In this document: positions 5,085 to 6,832 of the stretch, in pieces
Layout of the letters: each line of letters begins with the position of its first letter
How positions within the stretch are numbered: position 1 is the first letter of the stretch
Source of the DNA: Candidatus Hecatellales archaeon
GTDB lineage: Archaea > Thermoproteota > Bathyarchaeia > Hecatellales > Hecatellaceae
DNA: 6,832 bases
Direction: 5' to 3'
NCBI GenBank assembly: GCA_003662485.1
Contig: QMYD01000059.1
Span: 1 to 6,832, forward strand
Notes under the pieces: model-generated
The model's database searches: none
What the model saw: only the letters and a program-made list of their open reading frames with translations
Told to the model about the DNA's origin: nothing
Translations under genes and position numbers: made by a program

Positions 5085-6452
5085 GTGGACATATATTCAG
5101 TTGCCCCTAGGGGGTGCTGGAAAATTTCCTGGAGGAGAGAGTATGAAAGGAGGCTGGTGGCTCCTGAAAGAGCAGCCGCCACCATAAAATCTGGAGATCG
5201 AGTGGTTTTAGCTAACCTCTGCGGTGAGCCCCATGTGCTTCCAAACCTGCTCATGGAGAGAGCCTGGGAGCTGGAGAACGTAAGGCTCTTCCACCTCCGA
5301 CCCTTCGGAAGCTTTGTTGAAAAGTATTTGGAGCCTGGGATGGAGAAGCATATAAAGTGTACCACGGTTTTTGCAGGTGGAAACCCAGCAATAATCCAGC
5401 TTATAAGGGAGGGGAAAGCTGAGTTTTACCCCATACCCTTAAGCAGAATTCCATGGCTTTTCAGGGAGGGACCCTACAGGCCTGACGTCTTCATAACAAC
5501 GGTTTCACCCCCAGACAGGTATGGATACTGCAGTTTAGGCGTATCCGTCGACTACGCTTGGGCAGCTCTTGAAACCGCCAAAACCATCATAGCCGAGGTT
5601 AACGAAAACATGCCGAGAACTCATGGAGACACCTTCATCCACGTCTCAAGGATAGACTATTTCGTGGAGGCTTCAGAACCCATCTACGAGCTCCCCCAGC
5701 CGGAAATCACCGGGGTAGAGCGGAGGATAGGTGAAAACGTTGCAAGCCTCGTGGAGGATGAGGCAACCATCCAGATAGGGTATGGAGGAGTCTCCGAGGC
5801 CGTAACCTACTTCCTCAAGGAAAAGAAGAATTTAGGCATGCATACCGAAATGGTTCCCGAGGGCGTGATAACGCTGGTGGAGGAGGGAGCCCTAACCTGC
5901 GAGAAGAAAACCATTCATAAGGGGAAAATCGTCTGCACCTTTAACGCTGGGACGAGGAGGCTTTACGAGTGGCTGGACAATAACCCCCTCATCGAAATGA
6001 AGCCAGTAGACTACACCAACAATAGTAGCATCATAGCCATGAACCACAAGATGACAGCGATCAACACCGCCCTCCAAGTTGACCTCTACGGGAACATTTA
6101 CTCAGACATGCTGGGGTTAGACCAGTATTCGGGGGCTGGAGGCCAGCCGGACTTCGTTTTGGGAGCCCTCCTACGCCCCGATGGGAAGTCCATTATTGCT
6201 CTGCCATCCACCGCCGCAGGGGGGAAGGTTTCAAGGATTGTAGCCCATCCAACCCTAAGCGGAAACGTTAAGGCTCCCCAGCTTCCAACGGTAACCAGGT
6301 TTTACGCCGACTACGTGGTTACCGAGTGGGGGATAGCCTCCCTAAAGGATAAAACGACAAGCGAGAGAGCCAAAGCCCTCATTGAAATAGCCCACCCAAA
6401 ATTCAAGGATGAACTCTGGGAGAAGGCAAAGAAAATAAACCTTCTAAAATAG
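5085..6452 (+). CDS. 4-hydroxybutyrate/acetate-type CoA-transferase (acetyl-CoA hydrolase/transferase family)
   Basis: The 455-residue protein moves CoA between acyl-CoA and a carboxylate such as acetate or 4-hydroxybutyrate, in the cytoplasm. Its nearest characterised relative, from memory, is AbfT of Clostridium aminobutyricum. The N-terminal half has SGDRVVLANLCGEPHVL (36-52), the VSPPDRYGYCSLGVSVDYAW stretch (140-159) and GDTFIHVSRIDYFVE (181-195). The C-terminal half has IGYGGVSEAV (231-240), LGMHTEM (250-256, E255 being the likely catalytic Glu that forms the glutamyl-CoA thioester), YSGAGGQPDFVLGA (348-361) and YVVTEWGIASLKDKT (410-424). The start at GTG 5085 is the only usual start codon available. 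It adds about 14 residues before the point where AbfT begins (SWRREYERR), and the TATA spacing supports it as leaderless. It appears monocistronic. The preferred acid and pathway (fermentation, acetate recycling or 4-hydroxybutyrate use) cannot be read from the sequence. Confidence 0.9.
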   Translation: MDIYSVAPRGCWKISWRREYERRLVAPERAAATIKSGDRVVLANLCGEPHVLPNLLMERAWELENVRLFHLRPFGSFVEKYLEPGMEKHIKCTTVFAGGNPAIIQLIREGKAEFYPIPLSRIPWLFREGPYRPDVFITTVSPPDRYGYCSLGVSVDYAWAALETAKTIIAEVNENMPRTHGDTFIHVSRIDYFVEASEPIYELPQPEITGVERRIGENVASLVEDEATIQIGYGGVSEAVTYFLKEKKNLGMHTEMVPEGVITLVEEGALTCEKKTIHKGKIVCTFNAGTRRLYEWLDNNPLIEMKPVDYTNNSSIIAMNHKMTAINTALQVDLYGNIYSDMLGLDQYSGAGGQPDFVLGALLRPDGKSIIALPSTAAGGKVSRIVAHPTLSGNVKAPQLPTVTRFYADYVVTEWGIASLKDKTTSERAKALIEIAHPKFKDELWEKAKKINLLK

Positions 6453-6484
6453 GAAGTGAAAAAGGCTACAGTTTAGCGAAAAGC

Positions 6485-6504
6485 TTTAATAGGGAAGATT
6501 TAAG
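6485..6504 (+). promoter_or_regulatory. Promoter region of the winged-helix gene, two TATA candidates
   Basis: TTTAATAG (6485-6492), preceded by the BRE-like GCGAAAAGC, would start transcription near 6513 and leave a leader of about 12 bases with no ribosome binding site. TTTAAG (6499-6504) is centred about 24 bases before the ATG at 6525 and would give a leaderless mRNA. The sequence does not settle which is used. Confidence 0.45.
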
Positions 6505-6524
6505 CGGGCCTCCCCTTTTAAAGT

Positions 6525-6812
6525 ATGTTGGTGGATGGTTTGGCTGGGGGGAGTTTTAACCCTAACGCCTACCTACCAAACTTTAAGAATAGGAGGGCTG
6601 GGGTTAGGGCGCGCTCCATCATCCTCAACATGCTAGGTCAGGGTAAAACCCTCAGCGTAGTAGAGCTTAAGGGTGGAACAGGCCTCTCAGAGAACTCCAT
6701 TCGATACCACCTCAAACTCTTAGAGAAGTATAGGCTTGTGAGGAGGAAGGGTTCTGGCAGGAAAACCTGTTATGAGCTTACCGGCTTAGGCCAGCAGCCC
6801 ATAACATTATAA
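6525..6812 (+). CDS. Small winged helix-turn-helix regulator, ArsR-like
   Basis: This 95-residue protein consists mainly of one winged helix-turn-helix domain (about 27-90). A first helix (ARSIILNMLGQGK) is followed by LSVVELKGGTGLSENSIRYH with the recognition helix at about 55-68, then LLEKYRLVRRKGSGRK and the beta wing ending TCYELTGLGQQ. The pattern suits ArsR/MarR-like archaeal DNA-binding proteins that recognise DNA as dimers. No metal-binding cysteine pair of the ArsR type is present; the only Cys is residue 72, in the wing. The N-terminal 24 residues (GGSFNPNAYLPNFKNRR) look flexible, and a later start is possible though none is clearly better. It is transcribed the same way as the CoA-transferase, 72 bases downstream, and may have its own promoter. 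Its targets are unknown. Confidence 0.8.
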   Translation: MLVDGLAGGSFNPNAYLPNFKNRRAGVRARSIILNMLGQGKTLSVVELKGGTGLSENSIRYHLKLLEKYRLVRRKGSGRKTCYELTGLGQQPITL

Positions 6813-6832
6813 CGGTTGAAAGGTTAAGTTAA

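Noticed and set aside
1..6832. CRISPR array, insertion sequence, tRNA or rRNA gene
   Set aside because: I saw no regularly spaced direct repeats, transposase motifs, terminal inverted repeats, tRNA cloverleaf elements or rRNA segments.

Overview
The window reads as chromosomal DNA from an archaeon, probably a thermophile of the TACK/Thermoproteota side. The evidence is AT-rich archaeal TATA boxes about 25 bases before starts, several apparently leaderless transcripts beginning at GTG, TTG or ATG, heavy AGG/AGA arginine codon use, a Lrp/AsnC (feast/famine) regulator, and a glutamine synthetase whose motifs resemble those of Thermoproteota. The exact lineage (for example Bathyarchaeia or Korarchaeia) is a guess. 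I see no mobile element, CRISPR array, tRNA or rRNA.

Layout. (1) Bases 1-1024, minus strand: a two-gene unit of a small Cys-rich TIGR04076-like protein followed by a QueG-related Fe-S reductase that runs off the left edge. (2) Bases 1025-1158: a divergent promoter region. (3) Bases 1159-4449: a nitrogen block. It holds argG (argininosuccinate synthase, slightly divergent in its active site), a convergent Lrp-type regulator, and divergent from that regulator glnA (glutamine synthetase I). A perfect 14-bp palindrome lies between lrp and glnA and is a good candidate operator. (4) Bases 4501-4866: a small retropepsin-like (clan AA) protein with DAGA in place of DTGA and an apparent internal deletion. 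(5) Bases 4840-5007, minus strand: a probable unannotated 55-residue protein overlapping the end of the previous gene. (6) Bases 5085-6452: a 4-hydroxybutyrate/acetate-type CoA-transferase, leaderless with a GTG start. (7) Bases 6525-6812: a small winged-helix regulator.

How they work together. GlnA makes glutamine, the nitrogen donor for carbamoyl phosphate and so for citrulline. ArgG then condenses citrulline with aspartate. The Lrp-type regulator between them is the obvious local candidate to tie these genes to amino-acid supply. The CoA-transferase activates or recycles short carboxylic acids and has no visible functional link to the nitrogen genes. No complete new multi-gene system is evident. 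The most unusual items are the altered aspartyl-protease-like protein, the small overlapping ORF with its palindromic divergent promoter, the argG active-site changes, and the TIGR04076/Fe-S reductase pair.
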